Positions 18,096-26,004 of a stretch of 56,563 nucleotides of DNA are shown here, in pieces; the stretch's first letter is position 1; every line of letters begins with the position of its first letter. The stretch covers positions 1-56,563 of the forward strand of contig JAJVHV010000039.1 of the NCBI GenBank assembly GCA_022072445.1, given 5' to 3'. Under the pieces are notes generated by a model. That model saw only the letters and a program-made list of their open reading frames with translations. It made no database searches and was not told the origin of the DNA. The DNA comes from Phycisphaerae bacterium. Lineage in GTDB: Bacteria > Planctomycetota > Phycisphaerae > UBA1845 > Fen-1342. The position numbers and the translations under genes were made by a program.

Positions 18096-19535
18096 GTGAG
18101 CCAGGATCTTCTGCGACTCATCGACAGCATCTGTCGCGACAAGAACATCGAACGCGACTCGTTCATCAGCGACCTCGAGAACGCGGTCGTCACCGCGCTG
18201 AGAAAGTCCTACTCCGAGGAAACACCCATTGAGGTAACGCTCGACCGGATGTCAGGCCGGTTTCAGGCCGTGGTCAACGGGGAACCGGTCGATTTGCAGC
18301 ACAGCCGCATCGCCGCTCAGACCGCCAAGCAGTTCATCATGCAGCGGACGCGCGAGCGCGAGCGCTCCAGCATCTACGAGGAGTTCCTCGAGCGGCAAGG
18401 AACCATCGTCACTGGCTCGGTCTCGAAGGTCGAGGGCGGCGCCCTGATCGTCAATCTGGGCCGCGCCGAGGGCTTTCTGCCGCGTAGCGAGCAGATCCCG
18501 GGCGAAACGCACCAGGTCGGCGACCGCATCCGCGCGATGGTGCTCGAGGTGCGCGAATTGCCGCACCAGATCAAAATCGTACTGTCGCGGTCCCATCCCG
18601 AGTTCATCAGCCGGCTGTTCGAACTTGAAGTCCCCGAAATCGCCGAGCGAATCATCGAAATCCGGGCACTCGCCCGCGAGGCGGGTTATCGGACAAAGGT
18701 CGCAGTCAGCAGCATCGACTCAAAAGTCGACGCCGTCGGTGCCTGCGTCGGCGTGCGCGGCAGCCGCATCAAGAACATCGTCGAAGAACTGAACAACGAG
18801 AAGATCGACATCGTTCGCTGGAACGAGTCGAGCCAGATTTTGATCGGCAACGCGCTCAAGCCCGCCGAGGTGCAGGAGACCGCCCTGTGCTTTGAACTCG
18901 GAAAAGCCTCGGTCGTGGTGGCCGAGGATCAGCTCTCGCTGGCCATCGGCAAGCGCGGCCAGAATGTGCGGCTCGCGTCGCGCCTGACCGGCTGGGACAT
19001 CGATATCGTCACACCCATCGAATACAACGCCAACATGGAGAACGTGGAGCAGACGGTACGCTCCGTGGCGGGCGTCGACGACATGCTGATCGACAAGCTC
19101 GTCGCCATGGGCTGCGTCTCCGTCGAGCACATCGAAAGCATCGGCCCCGAGCCGCTCGTCAGCACGCTCGAAATCTCACCCGAGCTGGCCGAGGAAATCG
19201 TCTACGTCGCCGGTGAAGAAGCCATCAAGCGCGAGGAGGCCCGCGAGGAGGCCGCCAAGCAGAAGGCCGCCTTGGCCGCGGCGCAGGCCGCCGCCGGCGT
19301 CTCCGCCACCGCGTCCGCCGTTTCCGGCGCCGTCGCACCTTCCGAGCCGCTCCCCGCGGACGTGCAGTCGGATGCCGCCACGTCGGCGTTCACCGCCGAT
19401 GACGCGGCGTTGCCAGTAACGGGAATCGACGATTCCGCCGCTCCGTCGTCAGACGCTCCAGCCGAGGAGGATGCGTCCTCGCATCCCAACGCCGCGCGGC
19501 CGGATCAATTCGACGCGGCCGAACCGCGCGCCTAA
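18096..19535 (+). CDS. nusA: Transcription termination/antitermination factor NusA
   Basis: NusA binds RNA polymerase and nascent RNA and tunes pausing, termination and antitermination. The 479-residue protein shows an N-terminal polymerase-binding domain (residues 1-100), an S1 domain (GTIVTGSVSKVEGGALIVNL), then two KH domains (GACVGVRGSRIKNIVEELN and LSLAIGKRGQNVRLASRLTG). A helix-hairpin-helix-like segment (VDDMLIDKLVAMG) follows, then a long Ala/acidic low-complexity tail. GTG at 18096 has AGGAG 7 bases before it. The usual partners rimP and infB are not adjacent; a terminator lies upstream and folK, on the other strand, downstream. Confidence 0.95.
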   Translation: MSQDLLRLIDSICRDKNIERDSFISDLENAVVTALRKSYSEETPIEVTLDRMSGRFQAVVNGEPVDLQHSRIAAQTAKQFIMQRTRERERSSIYEEFLERQGTIVTGSVSKVEGGALIVNLGRAEGFLPRSEQIPGETHQVGDRIRAMVLEVRELPHQIKIVLSRSHPEFISRLFELEVPEIAERIIEIRALAREAGYRTKVAVSSIDSKVDAVGACVGVRGSRIKNIVEELNNEKIDIVRWNESSQILIGNALKPAEVQETALCFELGKASVVVAEDQLSLAIGKRGQNVRLASRLTGWDIDIVTPIEYNANMENVEQTVRSVAGVDDMLIDKLVAMGCVSVEHIESIGPEPLVSTLEISPELAEEIVYVAGEEAIKREEAREEAAKQKAALAAAQAAAGVSATASAVSGAVAPSEPLPADVQSDAATSAFTADDAALPVTGIDDSAAPSSDAPAEEDASSHPNAARPDQFDAAEPRA

Positions 19536-19566
19536 GCGCTCATCGAGAGCGGCCGCACTCGCCTCG

Positions 19567-19735
19567 ATGCAAAATGAAGAATGCTGGACGCACGCGCGAG
19601 TCATCTGAGCACGACGTGCAAGCGCGTGAAGCGGAGTGCAGCCGAGGGCGGCTGCTCGACACAGGCGCTTCGCGCTCGGATCGCTCGCGCGTGCGTTCTG
19701 CATTCTGCATTGCTGGTTGCATTCTTCATTCCGCA
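19567..19735. repeat. Inverted repeat of ~31 bp at the end of folK
   Basis: The left arm (19574-19604) and right arm (19681-19711) are inverted copies with about 25 of 31 matches, built around ACGCACGCGCGAG and GAAGAATGC-like steps. Further GCATTCTTCATT/GCATTC steps run into 19735. The folK stop codon (19726-19728) lies inside this element, so the repeat supplies the last residues of FolK. Confidence 0.6.
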
Positions 19736-20370
19736 TTGCCGTTGAGCCGCGCGCGCAGCCGCGCCAAGCGCGACGCGTCCGCAATCTCCCGCAGCGGCGC
19801 CAGGACGAACTCACGCTCCCACATCCGCGGATGCGGCACCTCCAGCCGCGCATCGCGGATGACACGCTCGCCATACAGCAGCAGATCGAGATCGAGCGTC
19901 CGCGCCGCGTGACGCTCCTCACGCCGCCGCCCGTGCCGTGCTTCGATCGCCAGCAGCGCATCCAGCAGCGCATGCGGCGAACAGAGCGTCCACAGCTCGG
20001 CAACGGCGTTGAGATACCGCCCCTGCCCCGGCGGCCCGCCGACCGGTTCGGTCTCGTGCAGCGAAGAGCACCGCAGGACCCGCGCCGCGCCGTCGGACTC
20101 CAGCGTCGCCAACCCCTCGCGGATGTGCCGCTCGCGGTCGCCGAGATTCGAGCCTAGAGCAATGAACACGCCCACGACGCCGACCCCCGCGACACCCGCC
20201 GCCGGCGCCGCAGCATCATCAGTGCTGACGTTCGGTTCCGGCGCCGGTACGGCACGCTCGCGATCCAACGCGCGCTCCGCCCCGCGATCTGCGACCCGAT
20301 CCGCCGTGACACGGTCCTTCGCACGATCCGCGACATACGTCAGACTGTCGATGCGGCCGGTCATCGTCAT
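19726..20370 (-). CDS. folK: 2-amino-4-hydroxy-6-hydroxymethyldihydropteridine diphosphokinase
   Basis: HPPK moves pyrophosphate from ATP to the pterin, a step in folate synthesis. The domain starts at about residue 68 with VFIALGSNLGDRERHI. It continues through LHETEPVGGPPGQGRYLNAV, ARTLDLDLLLYG (metal-binding Asp residues) and VPHPRMWEREFVLAPL, all standard. ATG at 20370 is chosen for the GGAGAG 8 bases upstream. The N-terminal 65 residues are charged and Ala-rich and have no counterpart in the usual enzyme. No other folate genes are nearby. The 3' end lies in a repeat. Confidence 0.92.
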   Translation of the reverse strand: MTMTGRIDSLTYVADRAKDRVTADRVADRGAERALDRERAVPAPEPNVSTDDAAAPAAGVAGVGVVGVFIALGSNLGDRERHIREGLATLESDGAARVLRCSSLHETEPVGGPPGQGRYLNAVAELWTLCSPHALLDALLAIEARHGRRREERHAARTLDLDLLLYGERVIRDARLEVPHPRMWEREFVLAPLREIADASRLARLRARLNGNAE

Positions 20371-20591
20371 GGTCGGCTCTCCGCGCGGCGGGACGTGCGT
20401 GCGAATCGTCGCCGCTGCCGCTCCGTTTCGCAATAGCCGACTACCGAGCCGCAATGCCGGGGTTCGACGCAGACTTGCGTGCGGACTGGCGCCGACCTTC
20501 GCCGAGTCCGTCGACGACCGCCGCTCGAACCCCTTCATTCAGGCGCGCTCCTCGCTCGCCTTCATGGTCGGGGCTCGGCCGGGACGCCACG

Positions 20592-20990
20592 TCAGCTTTC
20601 GTTGCTTGCTCCGCGGAAGCCCGGTATGCGCAGATTCTCGACCGGCTTGTCGTCAGGGTGAACCGCGAAAACCTCCACGCGCGTGATGTCCTCGAACGGC
20701 ACCACCACGATGAACGAACCGACGCGATACGAGTCATCCACCGGCACACACTCGAACGACAGCGCACTGTTCGTGCCGATCTCGACCATCTCCTTCATCT
20801 CGTAGCTCAGCCCATCCTTCAGATAAAGGATGACGCGCGTGTCCAGCGCCGCATGGTACGCGCGCGATTCCTCGCTGCCCTTCCCGTTCTGCGGATCGGC
20901 GTCCGGGAACTTCTTGACCACGCACCGCCGCTTCGACTCGTTGATCTGACGTTGCAACCCGGTCCCGTGGAACCAGTCATAATTGAACAT
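20592..20990 (-). CDS. Conserved-looking protein of unknown function
   Basis: A 132-residue protein with no recognised domain. ATG at 20990 has GGAG (plus strand 20997-21000) 6 bases before it. It reads as a soluble alpha/beta protein: MFNYDWFHGTGLQRQINESK, then ALDTRVILYLKDGLSYE, VEIGTNSALSFECVPVDD and SFIVVVPFEDITRVEVFAV. No signal peptide or helix is seen. It is divergent from queG and upstream of folK on the same strand, with a 220-bp gap that shows no other gene. Confidence 0.6.
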   Translation of the reverse strand: MFNYDWFHGTGLQRQINESKRRCVVKKFPDADPQNGKGSEESRAYHAALDTRVILYLKDGLSYEMKEMVEIGTNSALSFECVPVDDSYRVGSFIVVVPFEDITRVEVFAVHPDDKPVENLRIPGFRGASNES

Positions 20991-21060
20991 GCACTACTCC
21001 ACTGAGCCCGGCGGCGTACCGCCTACGTTCGGCGCTCGCTTCCAGATACCATGCCCGTTC

Positions 21061-22032
21061 ATGTCGCCGGCCGACCGTTCCACGATCGTCAAACGCCTCG
21101 CCCACGACGCCGGCTTCGACCGCGCCGGCGTCACGCCGGCCGCGCGCCTGCCGCAGGCCGAATATTACCGGAACTGGATCGCGGCGGGACATCACGGCAC
21201 GATGGATTATCTCGCGCGGCACGTCGAGACCCGCGCCGACCCGCGCACGCTCCTCGACGGGGCGCAGTCGATCATCTGCCTGGCGATCAACTACCGCCGT
21301 CCGCCCGAGAACATCCCGCCGGCCGGCGGCGCGGCGACCGGGCGCGTCGCGCAATACGCGCGCGGCCAAGATTATCACACCGTCCTGCACACGCTGCTCG
21401 ACACGCTCATCTCGCGCCTCCGCACCGCGCTCGACACGCCCTTCGACGCACGGCCCTTCGTCGATACCGGACCGCTCCTCGAGCGGTCGCTGGCCGCGCA
21501 GGCCGGCCTCGGCTGGATCGGTAAGAACACGTGTCTGATGCATCCGGCGCTCGGTTCGTACCTGTTTCTCGGCGAAATCATCACCACGCTGGAACTGGCA
21601 CCGGACAACCCCATGCCCGATCACTGCGGGAGTTGCACGCGCTGCCTGGAGGCTTGTCCGACGCAAGCGTTTATCGCGCCCTACCAGCTCGACGCGTCGC
21701 GCTGCATTGCTTATCTGACCATCGAGCGGCGCGAGCCTTTTCCGGACGCCCTGGCCGGCCGTGTGGGCGAATGGGTGTTCGGCTGCGACATCTGCCAGGA
21801 GGTGTGTCCGCATAACTCGGCCGCCCCGTATGGGACCCACGCCGGCCTGATGGCCGATCGCACGCCGGGGCGCCTGCCGCTGCCCCTGTTGTCGGAAATG
21901 CGTAGTGGCGACTATCGGCGGCTGACGCGCGGGACCGCGCTGGGACGGGCGAGCCGCGCGATGTGGCAGCGCAACGCTCGACAAGCGCTGGCAGCGCAGC
22001 AAGACACCGATCAGGCTCGCACAGCCGATTGA
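21061..22032 (+). CDS. queG: Epoxyqueuosine reductase QueG
   Basis: Carries out the last step of queuosine tRNA modification, epoxyqueuosine to queuosine, with cobalamin and two [4Fe-4S] clusters. The 323-residue protein shows the family body (AHDAGFDRAGVTPA, FVDTGPLLERSLAAQAGLGW, IGKNTCLMHPALGSYLFLGE), and the two cluster motifs CGSCTRCLEACP and CDICQEVCP. ATG at 21061 is chosen because an upstream in-frame ATG (20983) would overlap the ribosome-binding site and start of the divergent gene. Other queuosine genes are not in the window. Confidence 0.93.
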   Translation: MSPADRSTIVKRLAHDAGFDRAGVTPAARLPQAEYYRNWIAAGHHGTMDYLARHVETRADPRTLLDGAQSIICLAINYRRPPENIPPAGGAATGRVAQYARGQDYHTVLHTLLDTLISRLRTALDTPFDARPFVDTGPLLERSLAAQAGLGWIGKNTCLMHPALGSYLFLGEIITTLELAPDNPMPDHCGSCTRCLEACPTQAFIAPYQLDASRCIAYLTIERREPFPDALAGRVGEWVFGCDICQEVCPHNSAAPYGTHAGLMADRTPGRLPLPLLSEMRSGDYRRLTRGTALGRASRAMWQRNARQALAAQQDTDQARTAD

Positions 22033-22105
22033 TGCCAGCTTCGCCGGCCCGGGCGCGAACGGTCCGCGTTTGCCGCCGCGCGGCGTTTCTCTTAGGCTCG
22101 CCGGC

Positions 22106-22789
22106 ATGAAGAGCCTGGCGGGCAAGTTCATCGTCATCGACGGGCCGGACGGCTCGGGCAAGGGCACACAGATCGACCGGCTGGCCGCACACATTGCGGC
22201 TGAAGGCGGCGCCTGCGTGCGGGCGAAAGACCCGGGCGGCACGGCCATCGGCGATCGTATCCGCCACGTCCTGCTCGGATACGACCTGGCCGAGATGGAC
22301 GTGCGTTGCGAGACGCTGCTGTTCATGGCGTCGCGGGCGCAGCTCGTCGCCGAGGTCGTCCGGCCGGCGATCACGGCGGGTAAGACGGTCGTATGCGACC
22401 GATTCATCTCGGCGACGTGCGCGTATCAGGTCGCCGCGGGATTCCCGCGGGAAGACGTCATCCGGCTGGGCGAGCTGGCGGTCGGCGCGACGTGGCCCGA
22501 TCTGACGTTGATTCTCGACGTGCCCAGCGAGGTCGGCTTTGAGCGCACGGGCCGCAAGCCGCACCTCGTGAAGCGCGGCCGCGCCGAAGCCGGTCAGTTC
22601 GCCATGTTCGACGGCGCCACGCCCGACGCGATGGAGCGCCGCCCAATCGAGTATCACCGCCGCGTCCGGCAGATTTTTCTGGAGCTGCCGCAGTTCTATC
22701 CCGGCGCGGTGCGGATTATCGACGCGAATCGTCCGGCCGACGACGTCTTTGCGGCGATTCGGGAGGCGCTGAGCGATGCGCCTGAGTGA
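22106..22789 (+). CDS. tmk: Thymidylate kinase
   Basis: Phosphorylates dTMP to dTDP for DNA synthesis. The 227-residue protein has the P-loop GPDGSGKGTQ, the DPGGT motif (usual form is EPGGT, so the first residue pair is KD here), VVCDRFISATCAYQ and a LID-like region. ATG at 22106 gives the standard N-terminus MKSLAGKFIVIDG. It overlaps holB by 14 bases, a common tmk-holB arrangement, and probably shares its transcript. Confidence 0.93.
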   Translation: MKSLAGKFIVIDGPDGSGKGTQIDRLAAHIAAEGGACVRAKDPGGTAIGDRIRHVLLGYDLAEMDVRCETLLFMASRAQLVAEVVRPAITAGKTVVCDRFISATCAYQVAAGFPREDVIRLGELAVGATWPDLTLILDVPSEVGFERTGRKPHLVKRGRAEAGQFAMFDGATPDAMERRPIEYHRRVRQIFLELPQFYPGAVRIIDANRPADDVFAAIREALSDAPE

Positions 22790-23912
22790 CGTTCGGCATC
22801 AGGAACGGGCAATTTCAATCTTGCGGCGGGCACTGAGCAGCGGCCGGACGCACCACGCGTATCTCTTCGACGGCCCGGAAGGCATCGGAAAGGAGTTGAC
22901 GGCGCGGGCCCTGGCGGCGCGGCTGATGTGTCGCGCCCCGGCCGGGCTGGACGCGTGCGGCGGGTGCCCTTCGTGCCGCCTGATTGCCGGCGGCGGACAT
23001 CCCGATTTCGTGCTGGTCGAGCGCGGCCTGCACAAACTGCACCCTGATCCCGCGGTGCGGCGGCGCAAGGGTCTGTTTCTGACGGTCGACGTGATTCGAC
23101 ACTTCCTGATCGAGCGCGCCGTGCTGCGCCCGACGCAGGGCACGGTGCGCGTCTTTCTGATCCGCGAAGCGGAGCGGATGAACGACGAGGCTCAGAACGC
23201 GCTGCTCAAGACGCTGGAAGAGCCGCCGGGCGAAACGCGCCTTTTGCTTGTGACCGCCGCCAGCGCGCGGCTGCTGCCGACCATCCGCTCGCGCTGCCAG
23301 CGCGTGCCGTTCGATCCGCTGCCGCTCGAATTCGTCGCCGACCGGATCGTGGCGGCTGGCGAGACCGACGTGTCGGCCGCCCGGCGCCTGGCGCGCCTCA
23401 GCGATGGCCGGCTCGGACTCGCGCTGCTCTGGCGCCAAATCGGATTGCCGCAGCGGGCCACCGACGTTCGGCGGATCATCGAACAACTGCCGGCGCGCGG
23501 GCCCGAGTGGTTCGGCCGGACGCTGATCGAGATCGCCGAGGAGCTGGTGAAGCGCGGCGGTCGGGAGGAGCCCGCCGACGCCGACGAACCCGACGCGGAG
23601 GACGACGCCGCCGACCCCGGCGAAGGACGCAAGACCAGCTCGGCCGGCACCGACGAGCTACGCGCCGCGCTGAAGCTCGTGCTGATGCTCGCTGCCGCGG
23701 CGCTGCGCGACCGCCTGATCGCCGAGAGCGGCGCCGACGCCGAGCTGCTGCTCGTCGGCGGCGGCCAGGCAGCCAGCGCCGAATGGGGCGATCCGGCCGC
23801 GTGCGTCGCCGCGGTGGCGCGCTGCGAGACGATGATCGACCGCAACGTCTCGCCGCAGCTCGCCTGCGAGTGGCTCGCCGCGGCTTGCCTGGGGCGCGCG
23901 GTAGTGCACTGA
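22776..23912 (+). CDS. holB: DNA polymerase III delta' subunit
   Basis: The delta' clamp-loader subunit of the replicative polymerase. The 378-residue protein has the AAA+ fold: FDGPEGIGKELTARALA (P-loop), a four-Cys zinc site (C...CGGCPSC), VFLIREAERMNDEAQNALLK with a downstream TLEEPPGET, and the SRC motif (TIRSRCQRVPF). An acidic, Pro/Asp-rich insert (about residues 265-290) precedes the last helices. It starts inside tmk. Confidence 0.88.
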   Translation: MRLSDVRHQERAISILRRALSSGRTHHAYLFDGPEGIGKELTARALAARLMCRAPAGLDACGGCPSCRLIAGGGHPDFVLVERGLHKLHPDPAVRRRKGLFLTVDVIRHFLIERAVLRPTQGTVRVFLIREAERMNDEAQNALLKTLEEPPGETRLLLVTAASARLLPTIRSRCQRVPFDPLPLEFVADRIVAAGETDVSAARRLARLSDGRLGLALLWRQIGLPQRATDVRRIIEQLPARGPEWFGRTLIEIAEELVKRGGREEPADADEPDAEDDAADPGEGRKTSSAGTDELRAALKLVLMLAAAALRDRLIAESGADAELLLVGGGQAASAEWGDPAACVAAVARCETMIDRNVSPQLACEWLAAACLGRAVVH

Positions 23913-24001
23913 CCTGACGCGGGCGTCTTGCGGGCACCCGCCGCAGCGACAAGAATCGAGGTGACGAGTCGAATGCCGCGCGTGCCGGACCGGATGGGAG
24001 C

Positions 24002-24418
24002 ATGAGTTCCGCTGAACAGGACAACCTGATTCGCATCGTGGAGCTGGACGGGCGTTACCCGATCGAGGCGTATCAGTTCCTCGAAGCCGGGCTCGCTGCC
24101 ACGTCGCAGCGGCTGCACGGCGACGCGGAACCGGGGCAGCCGCGGCACGTCACCGGTCAACAGCTCTGCGATGGGCTGCGCGAGTTGGCACGGCACAGGT
24201 GGGGTCCGCTGGCGCCGCTGGTGCTGGGGCACTGGAACATCACGACGACGCGCGACTTCGGCGAAATGGTCTTCCTGCTGGTGGAGAACAACCTCCTGGG
24301 CCGGCAGGACAGCGACCGCATCGAGGACTTCGACGACGTGTACGACTTCGACGGGGCCTTCGGCCGCTACGCGATCGAACTCGACAGAGTCTCCGACGGC
24401 GACGGGGTCGGCGTGTGA
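24002..24418 (+). CDS. Minf_1886 family protein
   Basis: A 138-residue protein of the Minf_1886 family, whose function is unknown. The family pattern is clear: RIVELDGRYPIEAYQFLEAG, RHVTGQQLCDGLRELA, GPLAPLVLGHWNITTTRDFG, EMVFLLVENNLLG and YDFDGAFG. ATG at 24002 has GGGAG just before it. It overlaps the AI-2E gene by 4 bases (GTGA), so the two are translationally coupled. Confidence 0.88.
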   Translation: MSSAEQDNLIRIVELDGRYPIEAYQFLEAGLAATSQRLHGDAEPGQPRHVTGQQLCDGLRELARHRWGPLAPLVLGHWNITTTRDFGEMVFLLVENNLLGRQDSDRIEDFDDVYDFDGAFGRYAIELDRVSDGDGVGV

Positions 24419-25611
24419 GAGAGTACCTGCCCGCCCTGCCGGAGCCTACCGCGCGCTGGGCGCGCTTTCTGGCGCTGCTCGCCGCCACGCTCCTGCTGCT
24501 GTGGTTCTGCATCCGCATGCAGGCCGTGCTGAACCCGATACTGGCGGCGCTGGCGGCGGCGTACGTCGTCAACCCGCTGATCAACCGCCTGGAGCGCGAA
24601 GGCATTGCCCGCGTCTACTGCGTGGCGCTGCTTTACGTCGTCGTCGTGCTGCTGGGCGCCGTGGTCGCGGCCCTGCTGGCGCGGCCGGCGGTGGAGCAGT
24701 TCGGCAACCTCATCGCCTGGGGCTCGCAGTATTCCGACCGCGCCGCCGACTGGCTGCGACAGCACGCGACGCCCACCACCAGCCAGGTGAGCAAGCTGCT
24801 CGAGGAGCGCTCGATGGCCCTGGCGCGGGCCCTGCTCAGCGGCGCCAGCTCGCTTTTCTCCGACACGGCCTACTGGATGTCCGTCGGCGTGCTCTTTCCG
24901 ATGTACGCCTTCTACTTCATGTGGCGCTTCAACGACCTGGTGCGCGCCATTCACGATCATCTCCCCAGCGACTGGCGCGGCGTCATCGTCCAGATCGTCA
25001 CTACCGCCGACAAGGCCACCTCCGACTTCTTCCGCGGTCGGCTCGTGGTCTGCGCGGCGGTCGGCGCGTTAACCAGCATTGGCTGGCTCATCGTCGGCGT
25101 GCCCTACAGCATCGGTCTGGGATTGCTGGTTGGCGTTCTGAACCTGGTCCCCTTCGTCAGTATCGCCTTCGGCCTGCCGCCCGCTCTGCTGGCCGCCTAT
25201 CTGCACGCGACCGATCAGGGCCAGTCGTGGGTGAACCCGGTCGTGCTGACCGCGGCGGTTTTCTTCATCGTGCAGGCGATTGAGTCGTTCGCGCTCGCGC
25301 CGTACGTGCTGGCGCAGTCGTCCGGATTGCACCCCGTCACAACCGTCGTCGCGCTGCTCATCGGAGCGCAGATCGCCGGCATGTTCGGTTTGCTGATCGC
25401 CATTCCAGCCGCCAGCACGCTGAAGTCCCTGGCGACGGCGTTCGTGCTGCCTGAGCTCCGCCGCCTTGCGGGCCGCGCGCCTCCGGATTCACCTGGCGCG
25501 CCGCCCGCAACCGAGCCGGCTGCGGGGCCGTCCGCGACAGGACCATCGGCCGCGTCAGCCGGACCATCGCCTGCGTCACCCGCGGCGCCCGCCGAGGAGA
25601 AGAAGACATGA
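24415..25611 (+). CDS. AI-2E family transporter
   Basis: A membrane permease of the AI-2E/UPF0118 superfamily; known members export autoinducer-2 or act as Na+/H+ antiporters, so the substrate here is open. The 398-residue protein has about eight helices in the family pattern, with the conserved segments AALAAAYVVNPLINRLE, FPMYAFYFMWRF and GVLNLVPFVSIAFGLPPALL. The C-terminal 55 residues are Pro/Ala/Ser-rich and unordered. GTG at 24415 overlaps the stop of the Minf_1886 gene (GTGA), and the stop overlaps the next small gene (ATGA). Confidence 0.88.
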   Translation: MREYLPALPEPTARWARFLALLAATLLLLWFCIRMQAVLNPILAALAAAYVVNPLINRLEREGIARVYCVALLYVVVVLLGAVVAALLARPAVEQFGNLIAWGSQYSDRAADWLRQHATPTTSQVSKLLEERSMALARALLSGASSLFSDTAYWMSVGVLFPMYAFYFMWRFNDLVRAIHDHLPSDWRGVIVQIVTTADKATSDFFRGRLVVCAAVGALTSIGWLIVGVPYSIGLGLLVGVLNLVPFVSIAFGLPPALLAAYLHATDQGQSWVNPVVLTAAVFFIVQAIESFALAPYVLAQSSGLHPVTTVVALLIGAQIAGMFGLLIAIPAASTLKSLATAFVLPELRRLAGRAPPDSPGAPPATEPAAGPSATGPSAASAGPSPASPAAPAEEKKT

Positions 25612-25781
25612 GCACCGCCCGCCCCAGCGCCGCCAGGCCCGCCACACCCGACGCGGACGCCGCCCCTTTCGGTGCCGACGCCAACTGCTCTTGGCGGCCG
25701 GTGTACATCGTGGCCATCGCACTGGTCGCCTGGATCGGTTTTCTGGCGGCGATGGCGATCATGCGGGCTCTCAGCTCCTAG
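25608..25781 (+). CDS. Small single-helix membrane protein, 57 residues
   Basis: ATG at 25608 overlaps the AI-2E stop (ATGA) and the gene ends with TAG at 25779-25781. The product starts with an Ala/Pro-rich tail (MSTARPSAARPATPDADAA) and ends in one membrane helix (VYIVAIALVAWIGFLAAMAI). The tight overlap and preserved frame argue for a real gene, translated with the transporter. A small subunit or regulator of the transporter is possible. I recognise no family. Confidence 0.6.
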   Translation: MSTARPSAARPATPDADAAPFGADANCSWRPVYIVAIALVAWIGFLAAMAIMRALSS

Positions 25782-26004
25782 ATGGGCGACGGGTCTTGGC
25801 CGCCAGAGTCGCGCCTGTTAGGAAGCGGTGGGCAGCGAAATCGCCACTTCGCGCACCAGAAGCCCCACCGGCGGTGAAAAGCCCCTCATCCCCTCATCCC
25901 GTGCCACGCTTGTATCGGCCACCGACTTTCGCTACGATGAAAGCGCTTTCACCACCAAGCCCTCGCGCGCGTTTTGCCCGCCGCGCCGCGGGGGAGGAGC
26001 GCTC

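Noticed and set aside
24171-25283. Alternative frame across the Minf_1886 and AI-2E genes
   Set aside because: Arg/Ala/Gly-rich shadow frame without domain; the AI-2E frame has clear helices.
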